DNA of 21,921 nucleotides, from assembly GCA_031274005.1 (NCBI GenBank), contig JAISQU010000017.1, forward strand, positions 1 through 21,921, in the 5' to 3' direction. The notes under the pieces were generated by a model that was not told the DNA's origin, searched no databases, and saw only the letters and a program-made list of their open reading frames with translations. This DNA comes from Spirochaetales bacterium. Its GTDB lineage: Bacteria; Spirochaetota; Spirochaetia; DTKZ01. A program made the position numbers and the translations under genes. Below, one piece after another: positions 13,321-21,284 of the stretch; the first letter of the stretch is position 1; the number at the start of each line of letters is the position of its first letter.

Positions 13321-13788
13321 ATGGAAAACTCCGAATGTTTCAATATAAAACCGCCCAAGGGCGCGAAAAAGAAACGAAAAATCGTTGGCCGCGGAACAGG
13401 CAGCCGGCTGCAAAAAACATCCGGCCGGGGAAGTAACGGTCAGAACTCCCGTTCGGGCGGCGGCGTGCGGCCGGGATTTGAAGGCGGCCAGATGCCCCTG
13501 TACCGGCGCATTGCCCGGCGGGGTTTTTCCAACTATCCTTTCAAGATTGTGAATGTGGCTGTTAACCTTGACATAATCGAGAAAAAATACGCGGACGGAG
13601 AAACCGTTAATCTGGAAACTCTGAGAGAAAAAGGCGTCATTAAAAAACGGGATAATCATGTCAAGATTTTGGCGAGGGGTGAGTTTACCAAAAAGCTGAC
13701 TTTTAGCGCCTGCAGCCTTTCGGCCGCGACAAAAGAGAAAATCCAGAAGGCCGGCGGGTCTGTCGTAACAGAAGAAGCAAAGGAATAG
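13321..13788 (+). CDS. rplO: 50S ribosomal protein L15
   Basis: L15 is a late assembly protein with a long basic N-terminal tail. 155 residues. 'IKPPKGAKKKRKIVGRGTGSRLQKTSGRGSNGQNSRSGGGVRPGFEGGQMPLYRRIARRGF' is the tail and core entry; 'KTSGRGSNGQ' resembles the usual 'KTSGRGHKGQ'. AGGGAGA 13304-13310 lies within the end of rpmD, and the gap is 2 nt. The C-terminal part is ordinary. Confidence 0.96.
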   Translation: MENSECFNIKPPKGAKKKRKIVGRGTGSRLQKTSGRGSNGQNSRSGGGVRPGFEGGQMPLYRRIARRGFSNYPFKIVNVAVNLDIIEKKYADGETVNLETLREKGVIKKRDNHVKILARGEFTKKLTFSACSLSAATKEKIQKAGGSVVTEEAKE

Positions 13789-13798
13789 GTGCGGCTAC

Positions 13799-15121
13799 AT
13801 GGCGGGTAACGTTTTAATCGACATTTTTCGCATAAAAGATCTGCGTAACAGGATTCTTTTTACTGTGGCGCTGCTGGTTGTTTTTCGTTTTGGCGCGACG
13901 CTGCCGATACCGGGAATCAACGTGAATGCCCTGAAGCTCTATTTTATCGCGCAGGAATCAAGCGGACTGGTTTCCGTAACCGATTATCTTGATTTCTTTG
14001 CCGGCGGGGCTTTTAAGAATTTCTCGATTTTTATGCTGGGCATTATGCCCTATATTTCCATGTCTATCATTATGCAGCTTATGCTTCTGGTTTTTCCGTC
14101 GCTGAAAAAACTTTCCGAAGAAGAAGGCGGCCGCAAGAAGATACACCGCTATACCCGTTACGGAACGGTTGTCGTATGCCTTATACAATCCTACGCCGTT
14201 ACCATTTACGCGGACAGAATACCGAACGCTTTGACAATGGGGAAGCTCTCTTATACGCTTTTGGCAATGCTGACGGTAACGGCAGGCACCCTGTTTCTTA
14301 TGTGGATGGGGGAGCAGATATCCCAGAGGGGCGTGGGAAACGGTATTTCCCTCATTATTTACGCGGGTATTGTGGCGCGTCTGCCTGATTCCCTGTACTC
14401 TCTTCTAAAGCTGATACAGGCGCGGGAACTTAACCCTGTTTTTGTTCTTGTTGTTTTTCTTATGTTCATTGTTGTTATAGCTCTTGTTGTTCTGGAGCAG
14501 CAGGGACAAAGGAAGATTGCCGTCAATTACGCGAAGAGGGTTGTCGGAAGAAAGATGTACGGCGCCCAGAACACCTATATACCGTTCAAGATCAATCCTT
14601 CGGGGGTTATTCCGGTTATTTTCGCTTCGTCGGTTTTGACTTTTCCCCTGCAAATAGCGGGCAATCTTGGCGCCCAGGTTAAGTGGTTGTCGGACTTTGC
14701 CTACTGGCTGCGGCCCACGGGAATTCCTTACCTGGTTATCTATACGCTGCTGATTATCTTTTTTGCGTATTTTTATACCCAGGTGTCCCTGAATCCTGTT
14801 GAGATTTCCCGAAATATTCGGGAGAACGGCGGTTCCATTCCGGGGATAAGATCCGAAAAGATGGAAGAATACTTTACTAAAGTTTTGAATAGGATTATAC
14901 TGCCAGGGTCACTGTTCTTGGCGTTTATCGCGGTAATTCCGACATTTGTTCAGCAGTTTTTCAACTTTCCGTCGGATTTGGCGTATCTTATGGGAGGCAC
15001 GTCCCTTTTGATTATGGTGGGAGTCAACCTTGATACCATGTCCCAGATTGAGGGGCACCTGAAAATGCACCATCACGAGGGTTTGGTGAAACGCGGGAAG
15101 ATTCGATCGAGAAATTTATAG
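13799..15121 (+). CDS. secY: Protein translocase subunit SecY
   Basis: SecY forms the inner-membrane channel for exported and membrane proteins with SecE and SecG. 440 residues, normal length, with about ten hydrophobic segments. Landmarks: 'FRFGATLPIPGINVNAL' after TM1, 'FFAGGAFKNFSIFMLGIMPYISMSIIMQL' (plug and TM2), 'QRGVGNGISLIIYAGI', 'GQRKIAVNYAKRV' (a cytosolic loop that contacts SecA and the ribosome), 'SGVIPVIFASSVLTFP', 'NPVEISRNIRENGGSIPGIR' and, near the end, 'GTSLLIMVGVNLDTMSQIEGHL'. ATG 13799 has AGGTGCGG 13787-13794 upstream. adk, map and infA do not follow it; rpmJ does. Confidence 0.97.
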   Translation: MAGNVLIDIFRIKDLRNRILFTVALLVVFRFGATLPIPGINVNALKLYFIAQESSGLVSVTDYLDFFAGGAFKNFSIFMLGIMPYISMSIIMQLMLLVFPSLKKLSEEEGGRKKIHRYTRYGTVVVCLIQSYAVTIYADRIPNALTMGKLSYTLLAMLTVTAGTLFLMWMGEQISQRGVGNGISLIIYAGIVARLPDSLYSLLKLIQARELNPVFVLVVFLMFIVVIALVVLEQQGQRKIAVNYAKRVVGRKMYGAQNTYIPFKINPSGVIPVIFASSVLTFPLQIAGNLGAQVKWLSDFAYWLRPTGIPYLVIYTLLIIFFAYFYTQVSLNPVEISRNIRENGGSIPGIRSEKMEEYFTKVLNRIILPGSLFLAFIAVIPTFVQQFFNFPSDLAYLMGGTSLLIMVGVNLDTMSQIEGHLKMHHHEGLVKRGKIRSRNL

Positions 15122-15133
15122 GCGAGGTTAGAT

Positions 15134-15247
15134 ATGAAAGTACGGGTGAGTGTTCGGCCGATTTGTGATAAATGTAAAATTATCAAGCGGCGTGGCGTTT
15201 TGCGGATTGTGTGCGTTAATCCCAAGCACAAACAAAGACAGAGGTAG
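15134..15247 (+). CDS. rpmJ: 50S ribosomal protein L36, zinc type
   Basis: A 37-residue gene that is easily missed. The protein begins 'MKVRVSVRPICDKCK', and the zinc ligands C11, C14, C27 and H32 are all present, so this is the zinc-binding L36 form. The end 'VNPKHKQRQR' is typical. GAGGT 15124-15128 precedes ATG 15134; the stop TAG is at 15245-15247, only 9 nt before rpsM, whose ribosome site overlaps it. Its place between secY and rpsM is the standard one. Confidence 0.96.
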   Translation: MKVRVSVRPICDKCKIIKRRGVLRIVCVNPKHKQRQR

Positions 15248-15256
15248 GAGGATTTC

Positions 15257-15628
15257 ATGGCTCGTATTGCTGGCGTTGACCTTCCAAACAAGCATTTGGA
15301 CATTGCGCTGACCTATATTTTCGGGATTGGCCGTTCAACGGCGAGGAAGATTTGCGCAACCACAAAAATTGATCCCTTCAAGCGGGCAAATGATTTGTCA
15401 AGCGATGAGATCAATGAGCTGCGAAATGTTATTGAAAACGAGTATAAGGTGGAGGGCCGCCTGCGGACGGAAGTCTCCCTCAATATAAAGCGCCTTATGG
15501 ATATAGGGTGTTACCGCGGGCTGCGTCACAGAAGAGGATTGCCTGTACGCGGGCAGAGAACGCGGACAAACGCCAGAACCCGCAAAGGCAAGAAGAAGAC
15601 GGTCGCCGGAAAGAAAAAGGCAGTTTAA
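15257..15628 (+). CDS. rpsM: 30S ribosomal protein S13
   Basis: S13 forms the head-to-50S bridge with L5 and touches the P-site tRNA through its tail. 123 residues. 'MARIAGVDLPNKHLDIALTYIFGIG' starts it; 'DIGCYRGLRHRRGLPVRGQRTRTNARTRKG' is the diagnostic C-terminal run, followed by a lysine-rich tail. AGGAGG 15246-15251 is a perfect ribosome site 5 nt before ATG 15257. Confidence 0.97.
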   Translation: MARIAGVDLPNKHLDIALTYIFGIGRSTARKICATTKIDPFKRANDLSSDEINELRNVIENEYKVEGRLRTEVSLNIKRLMDIGCYRGLRHRRGLPVRGQRTRTNARTRKGKKKTVAGKKKAV

Positions 15629-15643
15629 AGAAAGGGGTTGAAT

Positions 15644-16024
15644 GTGGCCAAGGTAAAGAAAAAGAAAGAAAAAAAGACGGTTTATGAAGGGAAGGTCTAT
15701 ATTCAGGCGACTTTCAATAATACCATTGTTACAATAACGGATATTAACGGCAACGCCGTGTCCTGGGCCAGCGCGGGCGGCCTGAACTTTCGCGGGGCGA
15801 AGAAGTCTACGCCCTTCGCGGCGCAGACTACAGCCGAAACCGCCGCGCAGAAGGCGATGGATTATGGCCTGCGGGAAGTGCATGTTTTTGTAAAGGGGCC
15901 GGGGGTGGGCCGCGAGTCCGCCGTCCGGTCTTTGGGCGCTTTGGGGCTGAAGGTTAAGTCCATACGGGATATTACCCCTATTCCCCATAACGGGTGCAGG
16001 CCCCGCAAGACACGAAGAGTATAA
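15644..16024 (+). CDS. rpsK: 30S ribosomal protein S11
   Basis: S11 lies on the platform beside the E site. 126 residues. 'GKVYIQATFNNTIVTITDINGNAVSWASAGGLNFRGAKKSTPFAAQ', 'VFVKGPGVGRESAVRSL' and the ending 'GCRPRKTRRV' are universal. GTG 15644 is preferred: AAAGGGG 15631-15637 is 6 nt upstream, whereas the in-frame TTG at 15638 abuts that site, and the nearby ATG at 15642 is out of frame. The N-terminus has a short lysine-rich extension. Confidence 0.95.
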   Translation: MAKVKKKKEKKTVYEGKVYIQATFNNTIVTITDINGNAVSWASAGGLNFRGAKKSTPFAAQTTAETAAQKAMDYGLREVHVFVKGPGVGRESAVRSLGALGLKVKSIRDITPIPHNGCRPRKTRRV

Positions 16025-16040
16025 GGGAGAAGCTAAAAGA

Positions 16041-16676
16041 ATGGCTAGATATACGGGGCCCCAGTGCCGTTTGTGCAGGGCCGAAGGCAGTAAACTTTTT
16101 CTGAAAGGCGAAAGATGTTTTAGCGACCATTGCGCCGTTACGAGGAAACGTCCGGCGCCGGGTAAGGGGCTTCGCAGCCGCCAGGGTAAACGGACGGATT
16201 ACGGGGTTCAGCTGCGCGAAAAGCAGAAAATGAAGAGAATCTATTGCATGCTGGAAAAGCAGTTTAAGATTACTTTTCAGAAGGCGGCGGGAATGCCGGG
16301 AAGAACGGGCGATTCGCTGATCGCTCTTCTGGAGAAAAGGCTTGATAATATTGTGTACCGTATGCGCTTTGCTTCTTCCCGAAAGCAGGCCCGGCAGTTG
16401 GTTTCACACGGGCATATTCTTGTAAACGGCAAGCGGGTTACCATCCCTTCATATCAACTAAGGGTTGATGACAAGGTGGAACTGGGCGAAAAGGCGAAAA
16501 AACTGCTTTCTGTTAAGGAGAGCATGAAGGAATACACCCGTTCGGGCGTCGCGCCCTGGCTGGAAGTTAACCCTGACGCCCTGGTCGGATTTTTACGGGC
16601 TGTTCCCCGGCGAAATGATGTTACTGATCTTGCGGATATCAAAGAACAGCTTGTCGTCGAGTTATATTCTAAGTAA
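16041..16676 (+). CDS. rpsD: 30S ribosomal protein S4, zinc type
   Basis: S4 starts 30S assembly and, with S5, sets decoding accuracy. 211 residues. The N-terminus has C9, C12, C26 and C31, the zinc-binding form of S4. The S4 RNA-binding domain is seen at 'LEKRLDNIVYRMRFASSRKQARQLVSHGHILVNGKRVTIPSYQLRVDD'. AAGGGAG 16023-16029 lies 11 nt before ATG 16041, a long spacing. It stands between rpsK and rpoA as in E. coli and Bacillus-like alpha operons; in E. coli S4 represses this operon. Confidence 0.96.
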   Translation: MARYTGPQCRLCRAEGSKLFLKGERCFSDHCAVTRKRPAPGKGLRSRQGKRTDYGVQLREKQKMKRIYCMLEKQFKITFQKAAGMPGRTGDSLIALLEKRLDNIVYRMRFASSRKQARQLVSHGHILVNGKRVTIPSYQLRVDDKVELGEKAKKLLSVKESMKEYTRSGVAPWLEVNPDALVGFLRAVPRRNDVTDLADIKEQLVVELYSK

Positions 16677-16685
16677 GGAGCGTAC

Positions 16686-17744
16686 ATGGCACGCAAGAAC
16701 CTTCTGAAGGGATTTAAGCGGCCCAAGGGGATTACCTTTGAGCACAGTGAAGTTGCTTCCGACTATGGAAAATTCGTCGCTTATCCCTTTGAGCGCGGCT
16801 TTGGCACGACGATAGGGAATACGCTGAGACGGATTTTACTTTCATCCATACAGGGGTATGCTGTTACCGCGGTGCGTATAACCTCGTATGACAAGGACGG
16901 AAACGCTCATGTTTTGTCCAGTGAGTATGAGTCTATTCCCGGCGTCGTGGAAGATACCCCCGATATTATCAATAACCTTAAATTCCTGCAGATGAGGCTG
17001 GAAGACGATCAGGAAGAGAGAACCATTGCCCTTGAAGTGAGAGGCAAGTCGAATGTGACCGGCAGAGACCTTGAGACCGATGAATTTATTAAGGTTTATA
17101 ATAAGGACCTTCATATTGCCACAACGATGGATGACGCTCATTTTGACATAGAGATTCAGATTGATCTGGGCAGGGGCTATATTCCGGCGGAAGTCAATGA
17201 TAAGTACATAGAGGTTATTGGTACGATTCCCATTGACGCGGTGTTTTCTCCCATAAAAAAGGTGAAACACAGTGTTGAGGATACCCGCGTGGGGCAGCGT
17301 TCTGATTATGATAAGCTGACGATGGAAATCTGGACCGATGGTTCCATGCGCCCGGAAGACGCTCTTGCGGAAGCCGCGAAAATCGCCAAAGATCATTTTA
17401 CGATTTTTATCAATTTTGATGAGGACGGCCTGGAATCTGACGGGGATGTAGACGAGGAAGAAGAGAATGTCCGGAAACTTCTTGAAACGCCGGTTGAGGA
17501 GCTTGAGTTGTCTGTTCGTTCAAGCAACTGCCTGAAGAACGCGAATATCAGAACCATTGGGGCCCTGACCATGCGGACTGAAGATGATATTGCCAAAACG
17601 CGCAATTTTGGAAAGAAATCCCTTCTGGAGATCAAGGACAAACTCAAAGAGTGGAACCTGAGCCTGGGGATGACTGACTACACCGCGCTGAAAAAAGCGC
17701 TGAAGACCGTAAGAAGAAAGAAGGAAGATACCAGTGAAGCATAA
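16686..17744 (+). CDS. rpoA: RNA polymerase subunit alpha
   Basis: Alpha dimerises to start assembly of RNA polymerase, and its C-terminal domain reads UP elements and activators. 352 residues. Alpha-NTD: 'FVAYPFERGFGTTIGNTLRRILLSSIQGYAVTAVRI' and '..HVLSSEYESIPGVVEDTPDIINNLK'. Linker: an acidic run 'DEDGLESDGDVDEEEE'. Alpha-CTD: 'LELSVRSSNCLKNANIRTIGALTMRTEDDIAKTRNFGKKSLLEIKDKL', with the Arg of 'VRSSNCLK' matching E. coli Arg265, the UP-element contact. AAGGAG 16675-16680 serves ATG 16686. The gene overlaps rplQ by 11 nt. Confidence 0.97.
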   Translation: MARKNLLKGFKRPKGITFEHSEVASDYGKFVAYPFERGFGTTIGNTLRRILLSSIQGYAVTAVRITSYDKDGNAHVLSSEYESIPGVVEDTPDIINNLKFLQMRLEDDQEERTIALEVRGKSNVTGRDLETDEFIKVYNKDLHIATTMDDAHFDIEIQIDLGRGYIPAEVNDKYIEVIGTIPIDAVFSPIKKVKHSVEDTRVGQRSDYDKLTMEIWTDGSMRPEDALAEAAKIAKDHFTIFINFDEDGLESDGDVDEEEENVRKLLETPVEELELSVRSSNCLKNANIRTIGALTMRTEDDIAKTRNFGKKSLLEIKDKLKEWNLSLGMTDYTALKKALKTVRRKKEDTSEA

Positions 17745-18159
17745 AATTGGTTTTAACACCCTTGGCCGGAGGTCCGCGCACCGAAAGGCCCTCCATAGAA
17801 ATATGGTTATTTCTCTTTTTCGCCATGAGAGGATTAAAACAACCAAGGCAAAGGCGAAAGAAATCCGTAAAACCGCGGAAAAACTTGTGACGCGGGCCAA
17901 AGAGGACTCGGTCCATAACCGGCGGATAGCCGCCAGGCGGATTCACGACAAAGCTGTTCTGGCAAAACTGTTTACCGTACTGGGCCCCCGTTACCAGAGC
18001 CGGCCGGGCGGGTATACAAGAATACTGAAGCTGGGCTACAGGGAGGGGGATGGCAGCGAAATTGTTATCCTGGAACTTGTTGACCGGAAAATCAGGGAAA
18101 AAATAAAGGCGAAGAAGGAAAAAAAGACCGAGGAGAAGAAACCGGCGGAGGGGAAATAG
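17734..18159 (+). CDS. rplQ: 50S ribosomal protein L17
   Basis: L17 lies near the exit tunnel and closes the alpha operon. 141 residues. 'FNTLGRRSAHRKALHRNMVISLFRHERIKTTKAKAKEIRKTAEKLVT' is the conserved N-terminal half; 'RYQSRPGGYTRILKLGYREGDGSEIVILELVD' the C-terminal core; the tail is Lys/Glu-rich. GTG 17734 lies inside rpoA, giving an 11-nt overlap, with AAGGAAG 17720-17726 as the ribosome site, so translation is probably coupled to rpoA. No terminator follows at once. Confidence 0.96.
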   Translation: MKHKIGFNTLGRRSAHRKALHRNMVISLFRHERIKTTKAKAKEIRKTAEKLVTRAKEDSVHNRRIAARRIHDKAVLAKLFTVLGPRYQSRPGGYTRILKLGYREGDGSEIVILELVDRKIREKIKAKKEKKTEEKKPAEGK

Positions 18160-18240
18160 ATAACAGGGTATAGTCGTTTACTTTTTTAGCCGTCGGAAAA
18201 TTGTCAAAAAAGCAGAGTTTTAAGAAATGAGACAGAACGA

Positions 18241-18356
18241 AGTGCAAAAGGCCCGCGGGGCGCAAGGGATTGTAGCGGAAATCCCGCAGGGCTTGCGAAG
18301 CAAGACCGAGGAATTGGAGCGAAAAGCCCGGTTTTTTGCGGCTTTGCCGCAAAAAA
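18241..18356. repeat. Interspersed palindromic repeat after rplQ
   Basis: A GC-rich block in a gene-free interval (18160-18560). It has GGGATT 18266-18271 with AATCCC 18280-18285, CTTGC 18292-18296 with GCAAG 18300-18304, and a perfect 11-bp stem TTTTTTGCGGC 18332-18342 with GCCGCAAAAAA 18346-18356 around TTT. The last stem is followed by no T run in either direction, so it is not a standard terminator, but may protect the 3' end. The 'GGGATTGTAGCGG' wording recalls interspersed repeats seen in other genomes. Confidence 0.55.
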
Positions 18357-18425
18357 TGCGCTATTAATAAAGAGAAAGAGTAAACGCCGATGCCCTGAAA
18401 ATAGATAACAAAATGACTGGACGGT

Positions 18426-18454
18426 AAAGGGTATCTTTTGATACCCTTTTTTTT
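18426..18454 (+). terminator. Strong intrinsic terminator
   Basis: AAAGGGTATC 18426-18435, loop TTTT, GATACCCTTT 18440-18449, with a run of eight T at 18447-18454. It is the first good terminator after rplQ, 267 nt downstream, and lies just before the next gene, so it most likely ends the ribosomal cluster transcript. Confidence 0.85.
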
Positions 18455-18560
18455 AAATTCTCTGTATATTATACTCTTATATTGTAATGGTTTATTTTAC
18501 GCCGTGATTTGCCGATATATAAAGAGAATATCTGAATCTGCCAGGAGCAAAATCCGCAAG

Positions 18561-21284
18561 ATGAGCACGGTACAGAAATTTTCATTGAGTCTCCTCGTGG
18601 CCGTAGTGCTGTTTAGCGCTTTTGCGCTTGTTGCGTTCTCGGGGCTGTTTAATTATATCGAAAGCAATTTTTATGACCGGAAAGTCAGCGCCGAGATAGA
18701 CCGCGGCCTTGCGAAAACGGCGGCCTCCATTGAGGAATTCCATAAAACCAACCTTGAACGCTACGCTGCGGTGTGTGCGGGCGACTGGATAAGGACGATT
18801 TTTCTGCGAAACCAGAGCCGCGAGGATATTACAACCCGGACAAATGTTTTCGGGAAACTCCAGGAAGATATACCTTCGCTTGTGATTATCCGCTTTGTTG
18901 ATCCGCAATGGCGGCAGATTCACTACAGTACCCTTGGTTCCGACATACGCAATACAACGGACCAGTCCGTTGAGTATGATTTTTTTACCGGCGGCGGATC
19001 GGCGGATTTCATTGCCCGCGCCGAAGGTTCCGGGGAAGACGCTTATATGGTTGTAAGCCCCGTGGACCAGGCGTTTGTATATGTTTTCCGTATATACGAC
19101 AGGTATAATGCGCATACGGGGTATGGTCTTTTTTATGTTTCGCTGGACGGTCTGCGGACCTATCTTTTCAGGAATGAAACCCTGAATCCCGGCGATGATA
19201 TTGCTTTTGTGCAGACAAAGGGTATTCTTCTGCGGTCGAATGTTGCCGCGCGTAACTCCGAAATACGGGAAACAGTGGCGGCGTACTGGGATGGGAAGAC
19301 AGGAGAAAGTCCGGCTTTTCAGAATGAAAACGGCCGCAGATATGTTTTCTTTGATAAACCTTTGAACGGCGCATTGCGCATAGGAATTTTTATCGGCGAC
19401 GACCAGTTTACGTTGAGTCCCATAATGAAGGGGATTCTGCTTTTTTCTGTTTTTCTGACAACTTTTTTGGCGCTCTTCCTTATATTGAGTATCCGGCAGG
19501 ACGCCTCCCTGGTACTGGCGGAAAGAATAAAGAAATTTCAGATCAACCTGCTTCGGGAATATCTTGACCGGAAAGGGGAAATCGACTGGCAGAAGTGGAG
19601 ATCGGAGCTGGAAATCCGCAGGGATGATGTGCGCCAGGAACTGAAGCACGGTCTGGGAAAAATCAGTAAGGGCGACGAGGAGAAACTTGACCGGCTTGTT
19701 GATAAAAGCTGGGATGAAATTATTTCTGTTCTGACTTCCCGTGGAGCGGAGCAGAAGTCTTCGGTGGAAATCGAAAAACTTGAAGGCATAGTAGAAAAGG
19801 TTGTCGCGAATCTGCAATCGCTGTCCGCTCCGCGGGCGCGTCCATCCGAAATACCGGCGCCCAAAAAAGCCCCGGCGCCTAAAGCTTCTGCGGAAAAATC
19901 AGGAGAAGATGAAGAGGCCGTGGAAGAGCTGAGCGATGAGATGGAAGAGGTTTCGGCGGCCGAAGAATTGGCTGAGGATGCCGACGAAGCGCAGGCCATT
20001 GAGGAAATTGCCGAGGCCGATGAGGTTGAGGAAGTCCAGGCCGCGGAAGAAGTCGAATCCGTGGAAGAACTCGAGGAACCTGTAGAAGAAGCCGAATCCG
20101 CGGAAGAACTTGAAGAATCCGCGGAAGAAGCCGAACTTGCCGGGGCGGAGACTGTGGAGGAGCTGTCCGAGGTTGAAGAGGCCGCGGAGGCTGAAGAAAT
20201 TCCGGCCGCTGAAGAATTGGCCGGGGCTGAGGAAATTGCCGAAACTGTGGAAGAGGCTGAGGCTGCCGAAGAGATAGAGCCCGCGGCTGCGGTTGAAGCG
20301 GCGCAGAAGGAACCGGAGACCGCTGACGCTGAAGAGATGGACGATCTTGAGGAAGTTGATGATCTTGAGGAGGCGGAAGCTCTCGAAGATGAGCAGCCGA
20401 ATGCCGCGGAACTTGAGGAAGGCGAGGCTGTTCTTGAAGAAACTTCTTCTCATCCGGCTATTTTCTCTGAAAATACATACGCGAGCCTGAAAGCCGCGCA
20501 GCAGGCCGGAACCTCTGCCCTGGCGTCAAAGGGCCTGTACAGACTGGAACAGCTTGCAAAAGCGGGGAAGCTTTGTTATTTTCCCATGGATTTTCCGGAA
20601 GAGGAATCTCCGGCCGTTCCCGAAATAGAAGCCAGGAAAAAGAAAATCGCTTCTACGGATATGCTGAGCGGCACAACACGAAGCAACTGGGGTATAGATG
20701 ACCTTTTCAGTGATTTGGGTGTTGATTTACAGCAAATTGTGGAGATGGACACGGAGGATCTATCCGCGCGCGATAACCGGGACGAGGGCTTCGACGCGCA
20801 GAAACCCGGCGCCATTATGAGTCCGGACGGTTTTTTCCGGTATGACCTCTTTCTGAGGGGATTCCGCGCCGACGATACGGGGATTACAAAATCTCTTATG
20901 GCAATATCCCGGTCTTTCCCGTCTTCTTTTTTCAGCGCGCTGTTAAGCGTCGAAGGCCAGATGCTCAGTATGAAATATCAGATAGGGCTTCTGGATCGGA
21001 CTGCGAAAAAGTTTAAGCTGCCTCTTTTTAGTCAGATAACCGAGGGCATACAGGATACCGGGAAAGCTATTGTCGCTCAGTGGCCTATCAAAAGAATAAT
21101 GGAATTCAAGGATCTGATTCCGGCTACGGATCTGACCTCTGAGTTTTTCCCCCTGTTTGTTCCTGTTGTATGGAGACAAAACAAGTCTTATCTTCTTATG
21201 TGCGTCTCCGAGCTGCCTACGGCGGATCAGCTTCTTGATACGCTGAAAGGCATTCAGGCCAAACGGTCTTCATTTTCATTCTAG
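18561..21284 (+). CDS. Two-TM membrane protein with outside sensor-sized domain and Glu-rich linker
   Basis: Not recognised as a named family. 907 residues from ATG 18561; AGGAG 18543-18547 is 13 nt upstream, which is long. The frame is open back to 18438, but that would place the start inside the terminator, so the shorter form is preferred. Layout: TM1 about 7-30; an outside domain about 31-288, of the size of a Cache-type sensor, with no clear ligand motif; TM2 about 289-311; a charged helical, probably coiled-coil stretch to about 430; a Pro/Ala/Lys spacer; a very acidic Glu/Ala linker about 447-630; and a folded-looking C-terminal domain about 640-907 with no recognised catalytic motif. 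No HAMP, kinase, GGDEF or methyl-accepting signature is seen. A scaffold or sensor role is a guess. It converges on rnhA with a 9-nt overlap. Confidence 0.85.
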   Translation: MSTVQKFSLSLLVAVVLFSAFALVAFSGLFNYIESNFYDRKVSAEIDRGLAKTAASIEEFHKTNLERYAAVCAGDWIRTIFLRNQSREDITTRTNVFGKLQEDIPSLVIIRFVDPQWRQIHYSTLGSDIRNTTDQSVEYDFFTGGGSADFIARAEGSGEDAYMVVSPVDQAFVYVFRIYDRYNAHTGYGLFYVSLDGLRTYLFRNETLNPGDDIAFVQTKGILLRSNVAARNSEIRETVAAYWDGKTGESPAFQNENGRRYVFFDKPLNGALRIGIFIGDDQFTLSPIMKGILLFSVFLTTFLALFLILSIRQDASLVLAERIKKFQINLLREYLDRKGEIDWQKWRSELEIRRDDVRQELKHGLGKISKGDEEKLDRLVDKSWDEIISVLTSRGAEQKSSVEIEKLEGIVEKVVANLQSLSAPRARPSEIPAPKKAPAPKASAEKSGEDEEAVEELSDEMEEVSAAEELAEDADEAQAIEEIAEADEVEEVQAAEEVESVEELEEPVEEAESAEELEESAEEAELAGAETVEELSEVEEAAEAEEIPAAEELAGAEEIAETVEEAEAAEEIEPAAAVEAAQKEPETADAEEMDDLEEVDDLEEAEALEDEQPNAAELEEGEAVLEETSSHPAIFSENTYASLKAAQQAGTSALASKGLYRLEQLAKAGKLCYFPMDFPEEESPAVPEIEARKKKIASTDMLSGTTRSNWGIDDLFSDLGVDLQQIVEMDTEDLSARDNRDEGFDAQKPGAIMSPDGFFRYDLFLRGFRADDTGITKSLMAISRSFPSSFFSALLSVEGQMLSMKYQIGLLDRTAKKFKLPLFSQITEGIQDTGKAIVAQWPIKRIMEFKDLIPATDLTSEFFPLFVPVVWRQNKSYLLMCVSELPTADQLLDTLKGIQAKRSSFSF
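19900..20450 (+). repeat. Low-complexity Glu/Ala-coding stretch
   Basis: In-frame GAA/GAG and GCC/GCG codons dominate. A 15-nt unit GAATCCGCGGAAGAA occurs at 20094-20108 and again at 20115-20129 (21-nt period, seven codons), with a one-base variant at 20054-20068. This suggests growth by slippage or unequal recombination in whole codons. Confidence 0.7.

Noticed and set aside
18227..18367. 46-codon frame inside the repeat after rplQ
   Set aside because: No ribosome site and it overlaps palindromes; kept only as a note in the findings because the frame is unbroken.
18438..18560. N-terminal extension of the large membrane protein to 18438
   Set aside because: The start would lie within the intrinsic terminator and would add an extra hydrophobic stretch without a ribosome site.
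18582..19817. 411-codon open frame on the - strand inside the large membrane protein gene
   Set aside because: Antisense shadow; the + frame shows TM segments and domain layout and continues far beyond it.
19538..20453. Ser- and Phe/Leu-rich frames on the - strand opposite the Glu-rich stretch
   Set aside because: They are the reverse reading of repeated GAA/GAG/GCC codons and have no independent support.
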